From: Prunella strophiata | Taxonomy: Eukaryota > Chordata > Aves > Passeriformes > Prunellidae | Assembly: GCA_036583965.1 (NCBI GenBank) | Contig: JAZBQD010000027.1 | Location: 21,627,001 to 21,691,000 of the forward strand | Reading direction: 5' to 3' | DNA length: 64,000 bases | In this document: positions 36,559 through 49,022 of the stretch, piece by piece | Numbering within the stretch: position 1 is the stretch's first letter | How the letters are laid out: the number at the start of each line of letters is the position of its first letter | Notes under the pieces: model-generated | Told to the model about the DNA's origin: nothing | Databases searched by the model: none | What the model saw: the letters and a program-made list of their open reading frames with translations, nothing else | Translations under genes and position numbers: made by a program

Positions 36559-39166
36559 AAATCCCATACAATCCTCCCTCCTGGCCCTTCCTTGCAGAAA
36601 AGTGCACTCTTGTGTGGATTAGCTTGGGGGGTTTCCAATTTGCAGAGTGTCAGGGAACAGAAACCAAATAAACTCTGTTACATTAATGGGCTGTGGAAAT
36701 AAACTTCAGTGTAAGAAAGTGAATTGACTGCCCTGAGTAATTCTCAGTTACTTTATTTGCTCTAATTGGTTTGCTTTAATTAATTACATTGTTTGCACTT
36801 CTGTTGTGATTTTGCACAGCTTCTCATTAAGCCTTGCCTTTTATCTTTTCCACTCTTACTGATCTGTGCAACAGGTATGCTAAGTGCCTTTTATATCCTG
36901 GCTGGAAAATGAGAAGGATTTCCATCAGCATTGTCTTAGTGGTTGTACCCATTCTGCACATGCCTTGGAAGTGCTGTTTGTAAACAGCCTGGGCTGGGGC
37001 ACAGAGATCCTTTTGTAGTTCCAGAGGTAGATGGTGCCTAGGGAATGAGGCATGGCAAAGGTCTGAAACTCAAGGGCTTTATTTCTGGGGAAGTTCACAT
37101 CCTTGTGATCATTTTTGTAACGCAAGCTCAGTTTCTTGGAAAAGGCCCTGCTTAGTTTTATGTTAATAAAAGATGTGTATTTGGCTTCATGTCAGAAACA
37201 GGAATTCACAGACTCTGAAAAACCTTTGAAGACTGTTACAGCTGTAATTGGTGTGTTTTGTCTTGGGTGGAGAATTGGAAAGGTTTATTTCAAGAATATA
37301 CACTCTTAAGGGCAGGAACTGTTACTCATCTGTGTTTGGAAAGCAGCACCAGCACAGTCTGGATAACAACGATACTACAGAAGGTTGAAGAACAATTAAA
37401 GAGTGGAAATAATGACCTAAGGGAGGAACACAACTTTAGCACACCGATGACTGCACATGGTGTGTTTGGGGAAATCTGAGGGGAGAGAGAGAGTGAGAGT
37501 TGTCAGAGAGACTAATACTCTCAGAAGAAATATGTTGAAATCTCTGCTTACATTTCACAGAAATGATATCAAATAACTTGAAGAAAAATCCTTTGAAACG
37601 GAAAGAGGGAATTTGTCCTCATTTGTGTTTTCTCCCAGGAGAGCTTGCCTTGTTTTTTGGTTCTTTCTCTTTCCTTTGTGAATACCTTGGGACAGGGGGG
37701 AGTCTGTCAATAAAACAGCATCTCCAAAGCCACACTTTATTGTGTGCAGGGAGATGCACAAAAAACTACTGGGTAAATCCAGCTTCCCAAGGCCGCTCTT
37801 CCAGAGCAGCCTGGGTGCTCTGGAGCCAGCCAGCATCCCTCCAGGGTGGATACACCAGAGATGTCATGTCCTGACACCAGTTAGCAGCTACTTTTTGTGT
37901 TTGTTGCAGGTTTGAAATGTTACTGAGACAGTCATGTTTCTGGAACAGCACAGGATGTAGGTCAGCCTTGGCTGTGTCCTACAGGTGGGAGGATCCTGGG
38001 CATTTTCAGGGATTACAGTTTGTGACTGAAGAGAATTATGAATTCCTGAATTGTGTGCTCTGGATCTCCAGAAAACAACTCTCATATAAGCTGAAATACA
38101 GACCTGTGCTTGAAATACCTCATGATTGACAGACCTATTGAAAAAGAACAGAATTCTATATATATACACAAATATACATACAAAATCATAATATGATAAT
38201 AATTAAAAATAAGAATAATAATTTTTATAAGGGAGAGAATTTTTGCTCTTTTATCCATCTTCTGGAACATGTCAATTATGTCTGTATATGCACTTTTTTC
38301 TAAAATACTTCTTTAAACTTTAAACAAATTACCATTTTCTTCCTGGCTACATTGGTTTGTATTGTATTACTTACAGCTTTCATGAGAAGGCATTAAAACA
38401 AAGCAGAACAACTATAAAGTAACTACCAGGAAGAAAACAGGGTTTTTCATGTGTTCTTGGCCTCTCTTTTATCACCCTGAAGTGATCACTTCCTTTCTGG
38501 ACCTTTTTTCTTGTTTTGTGTATATTATTTCTGTGTGTAGTTGGTCACATGAAATCAGCCTCCTAACAGAGCCAAAATGTAAATTAAAAAAAATTGTTGA
38601 GGAGTGAAGCTAACAGCGTTAGTAAAGTGATTCTTTACTAAATTAGTTGTAGTCTAAATGTCTGAAAATACCTGTTACTAAAATTCTGTTATTTTCTTTA
38701 CAGCTCCCACAGGCAATAATCAAACAGTGATTCTGTGTTATTAATTATTTCCAAGTATGTCAATGGGGAGCACAGTTCTAGAGCTGCAGATAACCTCCCT
38801 CAATCTCCCTGCTGTCTTTGTTTCCAGGCTGGCAGCTGCTGACACTGATGTGCTGTGCTGTCCCACGGGGAGCAGCTGGGCTGTGCAGTGTTTGCTTCCA
38901 GTGAGTGCCCCTGTTGTCTCCTTGGAGCTGCTGCTTCATCCTGAACAAGCCATTACTGGGACACCATTGATGCTGCTCTGCAGGACATTCTCAGGACTCT
39001 GGCACACCAGGTGAGGTACCAGCCAGCTTTTCTGACAGCAAGGAAAGGTATCTTGAATGTTTCACTACAAAAAGTACACTGGGTTTTCTTTATTTATTTA
39101 TTTTTTTCTCTGCCAGATGCTCAAGGGGCAAAGTTGGGTCAAAGTTTGATAAATAATAACTAAACA

Positions 39167-39232
39167 CCCCCCCTACCCCCCCAAAACAAACAACCCAAAC
39201 AAAACCAAAAATCCACAACAAAAAAGCAAAAT
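39167..39232. repeat. C-run then CAAAA-type low complexity
   Basis: Two C7-C8 runs are followed by A-rich sequence broken by C, the same composition as at 7,033-7,112 and 33,241-33,276. Confidence 0.8.
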
Positions 39233-42200
39233 TTTGTTCCCTTTCCTCTTTTTTTTGTCAATGGCTGTTTTCTTTGTTATGTTGAATATTGCTAAGCATG
39301 TTGTTAGTAAAAACAGGGTTATCTTCAAATAGTTTAATCTTAGCCCAGATGCCACTGCTCTGTTTAGATTTGTCTATTAATATTTCTGTGCAGTTCTTTA
39401 ACTAAAATTCTGGGATGTTTCCTCTTTCCTCTCTGAAAACAATGTTTGGTAAGGACTGTAGGCTGTTTAGCTCTGTGGAACTGGTCATTGTAAGCCAAGA
39501 CACAGAGGGCTGATTGCTGACCTTGTCTTGCTTTTGGCTGGAGCTTCTTCAGGTTGGTGTGACCAGGCTCAGCAGTTGCTTTCCTGTTTTGACATTGGTG
39601 GTCACTTTGCTGCCTCAGACATGTAGACAATATTATGTCCTTGACTTTTCCCACTCCTCAACATATTAAAAACTCTCTTGAAAATCCTGATATGTTGTTA
39701 AAGTTTACTTATGAGTTTTTGTTTTGATACAAAGAAAAGGAAAATTAAAGTAGAAATGTGGCAGAGGGAACCTGAGTGGTACAAAGGAGTGGGAATGCAA
39801 CAGAAAGGTCCCTGAAGGAAGGGGGCTCTCACTGGGAGGGTGTGGGGAGTATCAGCTGGGTGTTCAGTAACACAAGTGAGCAGAGGAGGGACACTGACAC
39901 AAAGAAAGAAACAAGAATTGTGAGATGTGTCCCAGCACCACTGAGGTTCTGTGTGCAAAAGCATGCAGGACTTGGGGGGAGGCTGCAACTGCAAATCCAG
40001 GTGTTGTGTGGCTGTCATAGGAAAGAGGTCTTAGGAAGAGTAGAACATTGCTGTGGAATACTTCAACTGCATTTGAGAATTGAAGAAACAATTTGACAGT
40101 TTGTTAGGCAGCTGTAGTGTTTGATGCTAAATGAAAACATACTCCAACAATAAGCTTGTTTTCAGAGCATGAGTTGGATGAATTGATTAAATAAATTCAA
40201 TCAATTATTCCATGTCATGTTTTTTATCTGAAATTTATATACAATTAAAAATAAAACAAAGTTTATTAAATGAAAATTAAAACCAATATGGCTTACTGTG
40301 GCAGGTCCCTAAAATATATACATGGTAATTTATTCAGGCCTTGTTAATACTTCAAAGCAATTATAATAATCCAGCATATTTTATTTAACTTTTTTCTTTT
40401 AGATTAAAAGTGAATCAAGATTAAATATTTATGAAACATAAATATCCTCATGTCTCCTCTATATCCATGCACTTCCTTTTTTATTTTACTTTTGGAGCTA
40501 TTCCTCCCCCATTATCTCTTTTGCTCTCTACTATAGTTTATGGACTGATCATAATAGACATTTACAATACTCTGGTTTTTTTACTGTTGAGTTCAAACAC
40601 AGGCAGTCCTACAGACCTTCTCTTAATGTACAATTGTAGTGTGCTGCCTTGGTATAGGAAGCAGAACTTCCCTTCTTTGATACATGTTGATCAAGATCAA
40701 GTTGTAAAGAGCAGGACAGCTGTCATGATGTAGTGCAAGGTATAAACAGCAGGGTGTTGATTTGAAATGCCTGCCTCACTTCTCTGCTGTTCTGCACCAA
40801 CACTCTTCTGCTGATATGAGTGGGAGGACACCACTGTGAAACAGGAATTGAGCTGTGCATTTGACTGAAACTCGATGTCCCTCAGGAGCTGTGCCTCATA
40901 AAATATTTGCTATAGGAACAGAAGTACTGGATGTTTGAGTGTGCTTTAGGAATTCCCAGAGGTGGCATGTGGGGTGTGCACACGTCTGTAGGCATGCCAG
41001 CAGCTACTGAATGGCCGTCAGCATTTTCTGTTGTACAAACAGGAGCTTGTTTGGGGTCCTTCCCACAAACAGGCTTTATTCCCTCTGCTGCAGAGTCCCT
41101 GTTTTGCTTGATAATTGCAAGTGACAGCCTGGATTGGTGGTATCCAGCAAATGTTCAGCAGCATCAGTGGCAGGGTGATTGACATGAACACTGCACAGGG
41201 AGGCTCTTGCTCTGTGGAGGTTCTGGTCTGCAGCAGCATGATGGGCAATCAGTGTTACTGGAAGCATTCTGACATGCTGCACCTCAGCCTGAGAGGCATT
41301 TCACCCATTTACACCCTGATCCTGAACACAGGGAGGGCAAGATATCAATGGACACAATTTTGACTCCAGTGCTGTTTGTTTTGGCCTCTGTTTTATTAGC
41401 AACTAATGGTAAACCCTGCAGTCCTTGCTGAGGCAGGGCAGCAGTGGTCTAGGCCTCCCTGAATACAGACAGCATCAGGGGCTTGTGCTCCACCACCTTG
41501 CTTTACCTCAAGTCTGAATTATCCCCTGGGGCACACACAGGATGTTCACAGGTTCACAGCAGTTAATGTAGGACTTAAGGAAGTTACAGTGAAATGGAAA
41601 TGGGTTAGGACCTTCCTGGGGCAATGGTGAAAACTCACCTAGTATTATAAGTCCAAGCATGCCAGACTTCAAAACTGTCAGTAAAATAGAGAGCATTTTG
41701 TTATGTATTGGAGCAAACCCAAAGGTTTGCAAAGCATGTTTGATGCAGAGAATCTACATCTTGTGCCACCAATGTGTGCCAGACCAGACTGTATCTATCA
41801 AGTAGCTTCTAGTGCTGCTGCCTTCTTCTGAGATCCACTGGCATCAGAGTAGGCATCAGCTCTGTACTCCATCTGAGGGTCAGGTCGCCTTTTACCTTTA
41901 TCATTAAGGAAAAGTTTTTTTGTTGACAAGTTGCCCTTAGAAAATGAATCTTTTTTCTATTTAAGTGCAACTGAATTTGCTTGCCTGTCACAGAAGTACT
42001 TGGGCTCATGCCAGTATCATAGTGTAATACAGCTCCAGGATCTGCCCCTAAAAGTTTATCTGCAACTTTCTTGGTTTGCTAGTTAGGTTAATGCTGTTTG
42101 CCATTCCAAATTCCAACAGATGCAACTATATGGAATTTCATTGGAAAAAAACAGCAACTCTGTCAGAGAAGGTAAAAATATTGTTAGAACTTCTGTATTT

Positions 42201-43389
42201 AGACTATGGGCTTCAATGTAGGGGTTAACAGTGTTATTCAGTATTCCAGGAAATTGTCAAGATCACTAAGTATTGTACTGACTTGACCTGTGTTACATTG
42301 AACTCACTCTTTCCATGTTTCCAATAAAAACATACAGCAGATTGTTCCAGAAGCAGTGTCAAACTCAGTTAAAAATAAATCCCCTCATACTTTAAACATG
42401 TAGTGTGTATACTAAATATATCACACCAAAATATATCTCTTGTAAGGAAAACTATCTAAAATATATCAACCCTGAAATCTCCCCTGGGTCTCTGCAAAAC
42501 CATGGGTTTCTGTTATGATTCCTGAAAGTTAAAGTAATCCTTCCTCATTATAAGCCACCAAATCCTCTGTGTTTTACTCTGCTTTTATTGCAACACTAAA
42601 CCAGCTTTGTTTCATTCAAGTGCAGGATTTGTAAATAACTAATTATAGCCCTGTTTTTTCCCTTGAAGCATTAACATTTGGCACCTGAGAGAACAGCCCT
42701 GTTTCAACTACCAGACAGTTCAGGGGAAGCACTGGACTTGGTCTCAAAACAGTAGGGTACAGCTGACAAGCTCTCTTGGACCACTTCACCTCCTGCTCTC
42801 AGAACAGCAATCAAATGAGCCAGAGGGCAACTTTAGGAAAATATTTTCCTCTAGTAGCAGTAACATCTGTCTCCTTGGCAGCCTGCACTGGCAGTTGTGT
42901 TGGAAGCTGTGGGTTTGCCCCTGGCCCTGCCATGTATTTACATTGCTGAGAGGTTATCCTGAGCTCTGCTGGATCCTGTTACCTGATTTTCTTTTGTTCT
43001 GTCATTTTCCCTCCCTGATGCTTTGGCTGCTTAACTCTTTGTGGGTACATGTAAAGTGAAAATTATGTGTGCAGTATGAGATCAAAAGTATTAATTTGAA
43101 AGTATTAAGCAGTAAATTTCTTTCTGATTAGAGATTCAGCTTTTCTAAACTGTTCTAGCTGTGTTTACTTGGCTTCAGCCTAGGCAATGTCACCATTGCT
43201 ATCTGAGCTTTTCAAGGTGCTCATCTCTACACTTGTCTTCCACTTGTATCAAATTCTCTTTGGTGCTCATATTTCTCCTGCATTTTACTCTCCTCTTCTG
43301 AGTAACTGATTTTTGACTGATGCTTCATTTCAGTGGAATGATGGTATGATAAAGACAATTATAAAGTAATCAGCACGGGCATATCAATA

Positions 43390-43395
43390 TTTATT
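43390..43395 (-). terminator. Candidate distal polyadenylation signal (AATAAA)
   Basis: TTTATT on the + strand gives AATAAA on the minus strand, preceded by a T-rich stretch. A T/G-containing region with TTGTCTTT follows about 30-40 bases later, the usual arrangement for cleavage near 43365-43375. It is the most distal good hexamer before sequence that looks like ordinary intergenic DNA. A further hexamer at 42584-42589 is possible. Confidence 0.4.
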
Positions 43396-43984
43396 GAAAT
43401 ACTGAAAAAAATAATTCCATTGGTGATGAGAAACTCTTGGCAAGAACTGACATGACAATATGTATTTCACTGATACAGTAAGAGAACTTCAACTTCAACA
43501 AGTAACTCACTGCACATTCTAAGAGTTGCATGGATTTAAATCCAAGGCAGCTGCAGAACATCTGTAATACAAATAATCAGACTTTACAGATTGTCTGTTT
43601 ACAAACACAGAACAACTATAATAAACCAGCCAAAGCTAAACCTTTTGAATTTTAGTCTGCTTTTACTAATATATCCTGTAGTCAATAAGGCAGTCAGAAG
43701 AAAATGCTTGGTTACAAAGTAGTTAACAATTAACGTGAGTGGGTTCTTTTCGTGGTTTGTTTTGTTTTGTTCGTGTACCTCAGGCAATATGATGGGATTC
43801 CTGGAACCCCGGATGTGGGCAAATATATGTTTGATTAGCTGAAACTGTTTTCATTAACCTAAATTGTTCCTTTCTTCTACATTCTTATTTTAATTCTTCT
43901 GTCCTGTATATGGATAATGGTGTTATGAATAGTTAGCAACATTTTTTCAGCTTTTTCCTTAATATTCAGTGAAGTTCACTGTAG

Positions 43985-44265
43985 CATTTCGACAGGAAAA
44001 AAAGGAGAAAATACAGAATGCAAACACTTGAATTAATGCTTTGCTTTTCTTTCTGAAAGGAAAGAATGGCCACACTTATCTTGTTCGTGTGTTTCACAGC
44101 CACCGTCAATCGCACCCGCACTTTACTGGTGATTTCGTTTGTTTGAGGGAGAGCACTGGTATTTAAATCATGCTTCAGTCTGCCCTGGGGGATGCTGAGG
44201 GGCTGTGCTCGCTTTGCTCGAGCTCTGTAGGACAGTTCGTGTGTGCTGTGGTACAAGACAGGCGT
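43985..44265 (-). promoter_or_regulatory. CpG-dense module within the probable NR5A2 3' UTR
   Basis: Ten CpGs lie between 43990 and 44262, with three more at 43751-43811. CpGs are quickly lost in methylated vertebrate DNA, so such a cluster inside a UTR suggests constraint or recent GC-biased change. The segment includes AATCGCACCCGC and two nearby CTCG motifs. No protein family is recognised in any frame. Confidence 0.35.
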
Positions 44266-44389
44266 GTAGGAGTTGCAGACACTTGGCTTTGCTGTGTTGG
44301 TACCCTATGCATGGACAGAAGATTAGAGCTGATTAATACAGGCAATTAAAATAGTGTGCTTCGTGCTAATGCAGATGTAATAACTGATG

Positions 44390-44410
44390 TCTTTGGTATA
44401 CAATGTATGA
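44390..44410 (-). promoter_or_regulatory. Candidate miR-9 target site with 3' supplementary pairing
   Basis: The + strand begins TCTTTGGT, the first eight bases of miR-9-5p. After a short gap it ends TGTATGA (44404-44410), the last seven bases of the same microRNA. The message would therefore pair with both the seed and the 3' end of miR-9, with a central bulge. This is stronger than a seed match alone. It applies only if the long 3' UTR isoform exists. Confidence 0.35.
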
Positions 44411-44985
44411 GTGGTTGGACAAAAGTGAGAGAAATGCACCTTTTCAAGTTCACATGAAACAGAAAAAGTTACAACTCACATAATTTACAATAGATTTAAA
44501 TAAACTACATTTAGGATTATGAAGATTTACAGACATTTAATCAAGTGAATGATTTTAATTTGTAAAGACCCTTCTGTGTCCCTGAACTATGTTCCACTAA
44601 CTTGAAGACATGCTACAGTAAACACATATATTTGGCTTCTTCATTCTGGCTATATCTTATATAAAGATGAAACCAAAGAACAATAAATTAGCATCATAAT
44701 TGTCTACAGTGAAAACTATCATATACAATATAAATAAACTATTCAAAAGCCAGCAATCTTCATGAAAAAAATTAAACTATTAGGATTTTATACAGTTTCT
44801 ACAAGTGATTGTGCAGCCGATAATCTCAAAAATTAAAGTAAAAATGAAATACCCCTATTGATTTTAGTGTCTCACGACATACAGTAATTAAGTACTGGTA
44901 AAATAATTACCAATTTAAAAGAAATAATAAGGAAATCACTGCTCTGCAATTTTATCACAGTTTTTTCCCCACAGGACCTAAAGAA

Positions 44986-44993
44986 TGTAAACA
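44986..44993 (-). promoter_or_regulatory. Candidate miR-30 8-mer target site
   Basis: The + strand reads TGTAAACA, the first eight bases of miR-30 family members, so the message carries the complementary 8-mer. A second seven-base match lies further 3' in the UTR at 44618-44624. This is seed evidence only, and it depends on the long UTR form being made. Confidence 0.25.
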
Positions 44994-45024
44994 CTATGTT
45001 TTTGTTAATGCTAGAGATTAATAC

Positions 45025-45030
45025 TTTATT
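45025..45030 (-). terminator. Candidate internal polyadenylation signal (AATAAA)
   Basis: A canonical AATAAA on the minus strand about 1.3 kb after the NR5A2 stop codon. Use of this site would remove the CpG-dense module and the miR-9-like site from the message but keep the miR-27-like site. Such hexamers arise easily by chance in AT-rich DNA. Confidence 0.25.
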
Positions 45031-45507
45031 TTGAAATGTATGTTGATCTACACCTGTGCAGTTACCTTTAAGGGTAATGAAATAAGGCAAGACTTACAAA
45101 TGTGGCACTACATGTTAATACTGATATCTTCATTTGGACAGAGAGAGAAGTGTTTGTTCTTTTCTAATATTTGTTCTGCAGCAGACTTTGGCCTACATAG
45201 ACACAACAGTATCACTCTTCTTTCTTTGCGTAAAATAGGTATATTACCTAACTTTGAAAACAGGAAGTTTCATTAGATATTGGATGTTTGAGCTGAAATT
45301 TAGTCTCCAAATTACTGGCAATTTTAAAGATAATTTCTTAGTGAGCTGCATGGCATCATCCAGTTGTACAATTCACTTGCCACTTCTTTTATCACAAAAT
45401 TATTTTAAAATGTTATTTTTAGTTTTTGAACACCAGTATTTGGTGTTCGAATTTGTTTTCTTGTCAAAGAAAGTGTTGTTTGGGGTAGCTGAAATATCTC
45501 TATTTTC

Positions 45508-45513
45508 TTTATT
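45508..45513 (-). terminator. Candidate proximal polyadenylation signal (AATAAA)
   Basis: A canonical AATAAA on the minus strand about 0.8 kb after the NR5A2 stop codon, in the context CCAAATAAAGAAAA. It would define a short-UTR isoform. The call rests on the hexamer alone. Confidence 0.25.
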
Positions 45514-46163
45514 TGGAAACAGCCATGAATATATAGTGGAGCCATCTTTTAGCAGCTGGTTGAGAATGCAGTTGAATTGGCTAATTTACTTTGGAACATT
45601 TCCTTAGCTGCTTAACAGCTACCTGATAGGAGCAGTAGAAGAGGGATACTGCCTGATAGAACAACATGAACACGTGACAAAACAAACTTCAGAACACAGT
45701 TAAGAGTGCCAAGCTAACTGGATCCCAGACTCCTCCTAGGAGCGGTTTGCAGGCCCAGCCTCGGGGGGTTTGGTGGCCACAGCACACAGCACGTGGCCCA
45801 GGCCAGCTCTCTCTTACAGCTTGTTCAATGGATGCCACATCATTTAGCACAGAAGAAGTAAGTGTTGGGTCCCTGTAAGGATGACAGAAGATGCTGTAGA
45901 TGCAGTTTTGCATCTGTTGTAACTGTTTTACGAGTCCTATGCAGTGAAGGAATTTAGTGCACTCAAATTCCCCACCATCTTAGCTCAATAATACAGGTCA
46001 GGTTTTTTTTCACCTAGGTTTCTTCATGTTGGCAATCAGCAGAGTTAAATATACAACGATCATTCTGTCCTTTTTCTTGTTGACATTGGTGATGGTATCC
46101 ACTTGGTAAGTTCACTCCAGTATAAAGTCTATATAGATTCCTTTGGGGATGTGTAGCATATGA

Positions 46164-46171
46164 TTCACAGT
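46164..46171 (-). promoter_or_regulatory. Candidate miR-27 target site in NR5A2 3' UTR
   Basis: The + strand reads TTCACAGT, identical to nucleotides 1-8 of miR-27, so the NR5A2 message carries the complementary 8-mer ACTGTGAA about 160 bases after the stop codon, a favourable position for repression. To my knowledge miR-27b has been reported to act on mammalian NR5A2. The match here is to the seed only. Confidence 0.35.
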
Positions 46172-46328
46172 TTGCAATACAAATACCCTGATACATCACT
46201 TATTTACTATTAGTATTTGATTATTATACCATTTTGCAAAGTCTTAAAACCACGTTTTAATTAGTGTTGCTTGGAGCAGTTCAGAATAATTTCTTTTCCT
46301 TGAAAGCAGAAGCTCTAATGGGTATAAT

Positions 46329-46637
<309 letters not shown>

Positions 46638-48988
46638 TTATGAAGTCAGTGTTTCACTAAATGGATGTATTTTTTTGCCTCCTGACAAAAGCATACTTTA
46701 CAAGCTGCTGAATATTCAGTGAACCCTTTTGCCAACTTTCCTGGGAAAATGATCACAAAAGAGCTTTAGTGAAGTGTCTTGTTGAAATTCTGCATATACC
46801 TCAAATCAATTAGACACCAATGGAGTCTGAGCAAGGTCAGCTCTTTTCATAGCTAACAAAAAGAAAGGTTGAGGATTCCTAAAGTAGAAGACCATAATAT
46901 ATTGCTAGCAAATGAGTCCCAAGAGGAAGCCCTATCTTTAACCTACTATGTTACACAATTCATATAATTCTGTATTAATTTTTCTGACCCAAGGTGAAAT
47001 CTGTGTCCAGGGTATGATGTAGTTAATTCTAATAAAAAGTGACAGTGCTCTTGTTTCTGTTTGACATTTTCAAAATGATTCTGAAAGCCTTTGACTTGCC
47101 TAGCCTATGTTAATGAACCATCTGGTACACTCCAGTGACTGCCAAAATAATATTCCCTACTAGAAACTCTCTAAAATATATATTTCACTGACTAATGATC
47201 TTTGTAAAATGAAATCATTGTCCTTTGGGTGGAATACTAGATAAGAATGGTGCCCTTTAACCTGCATATGGTTTCTGAAATCCAACACTGATTTTTTTTT
47301 TTCTGGTATTGGACAACAGGGCATTTACATCAGCACGGCAGGTACAGTTTGTTCACTCAGCCTCTGTTTGATTATCTTCTGTTCCTATACAGCAAGTTCA
47401 GGCTCTGGAAATGCTGGTCAGAGATAAATGCCAGTATATTATCTCCTCATTGTTTGCTCCCCTGTGTAAAAACCACTCGGATGAAATTGTCTTTTAACAT
47501 GTCTGGTGAATGCAGAAGTTATTCTAAAGCTTGCAAATTAGAGTGCTGCTCTAATGCAGGAAGAGAGAGCTGATTAGAGAGCACTTGCTGGGAGAGCTTG
47601 TTTTGGTTGTGTTTGATCATTTTTACCATCAGTAGAGTACTGTAGCACTTTCTTGTGAGGCTAAAGCATGGTGCTACTGGGCACAACTATGCTGCTTATT
47701 CACTTTGTATAAAGACAAATCTGTTCATCTGTGGATATTTTTGGAGCCCAGGAGATGGAGAATTTTGCAGAATTTGGTTCATTGTAAATGCCAGCCTTTG
47801 ATTGTAGGGAAATGAGTGTTTTCCTTTGCAAAACAGGAACACATGTTGGTCACCCGCTCCGTCAGGAGCCTGGGAGGCTGTGTAAATTGGGTCTCACTGC
47901 AGCTTTCCCTAGAAGTGCTTTCAACAGAGCAAATACTGGATTCTGCACATTGTGCTGGAACATGAGGGAAGTGGTTGGAGGAGGCAAACATTGTCTTTAG
48001 AGCAGGAGGAATAGGAAAGATGCCAAGGGTCCCGGTGGCAGCAGGCATGGCCTGCAGAGCCCGAGTTCCAGGCTTTGAGCAGGAGCCCCCTGGAATGTGC
48101 TGGCTGCCAGCTGCACGTTGGATTCCCTCCTGCATGAACCGGGGCCAGTGTTTCCTGCTGGGGTTGTTATTGCCTGCCTCCTTCCTGTCCCAGTTTCACT
48201 GTGGAAATGAAGCCAGTGACTCCTGGATTTGTGCTGCTTGTTTGGGAACTGGGGACATAACTAGCAAAATTCTGGTGGATGTTGACTTAAGGAACTCACC
48301 AGTAATACTGAAATTGTGATGGCTTTCCAACAAGAATCATCTGAACTTTACATTATCCCAACTGAAGAGGACTGGAAACTTCAAAGCTGCTATGCCTGGT
48401 CCCTTAGCTATTCAAACTCAATTATCCAAAGTCTTTTTGCCAGTGTCTCTGGAGATCTTTGGATAATCATGTTTTCATGTATTACACTGGACATTTTCTC
48501 CTACAAAATATAGCTGGTTTATTATTTTATGTACCTACAGAAAACTCCCAAGGCATTTTGTAGCTAGTGTAACCTGGTTTTAAAATTGGGTGTTCTAAGC
48601 ATATTTTTATAAAGTTAAAAAAGAAACAGGATCTACCGATCAAAATTAGCTTAAATAGGTTGTTTTAGATGCAAAATATAATCATGAATGAATTGCTAGA
48701 ACACAACTCTCACAGAAAACAGGGACTATTCTGGAGATTAAACTGTTAAAAAGCAAGGTAAAATGTGTGATGATTCCAGAATCAGTATTTGGAATTTTTT
48801 TTCCTCTGTAAAAATAACTTTGGAAGTCAGGAAGTTTTACAAACTGTTATCTCATTCAACCCCCTTTAAATTCAGAGGGCATCTTTCTGTTGCTCTCTGT
48901 CTATTTTGAGCCATACTGTGTATGAGATTGTGCTGGCTTCTTTGAAAACCAGGTTCATTATTATTTTTACCCCCTATTTAAATGTTAT

Positions 48989-49022
48989 TGCATGGATTAT
49001 ATATTTGCATGGATTATATATT
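48989..49022. repeat. 17-bp unit in two tandem copies
   Basis: TGCATGGATTATATATT is repeated twice without interruption inside the NR5A2 intron. Replication slippage is the simplest explanation. Confidence 0.85.

Larger units (their letters stand above)
33490..43369. other. Intergenic DNA downstream of NR5A2, no gene recognised
   Basis: Apart from the CR1 tail and simple repeats, I see GC-richer patches at 38770-39020 and 41100-41340 and an AT-rich patch at 38150-38230. No second gene's 3' end is recognised. In mammals the next gene downstream of NR5A2 is ZNF281; its zinc-finger coding sequence is not in this window. Confidence 0.6.
43370..46328 (-). other. NR5A2: Probable NR5A2 3' untranslated region
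   Basis: This is the sequence following the NR5A2 stop codon in the direction of transcription. The far boundary is inferred from an AATAAA hexamer on the minus strand at 43390-43395 followed by U/G-rich sequence, giving a UTR of roughly 2.9-3.0 kb. Two nearer hexamers could give shorter forms. The UTR contains a CpG-dense segment (43985-44265) that stands out from the CpG-poor surroundings, and candidate microRNA sites for miR-27, miR-30 and miR-9. A 96-codon minus-strand open frame (43966-44256) lies inside it and is not regarded as coding. That a 3' UTR begins at 46328 is certain; its end is an inference. Confidence 0.5.

Noticed and set aside
43966..44256. 96-codon minus-strand open frame in the NR5A2 3' UTR
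   Set aside because: It starts more than 2 kb after the NR5A2 stop codon, has no known homology, and its length can be explained by the local GC rise.
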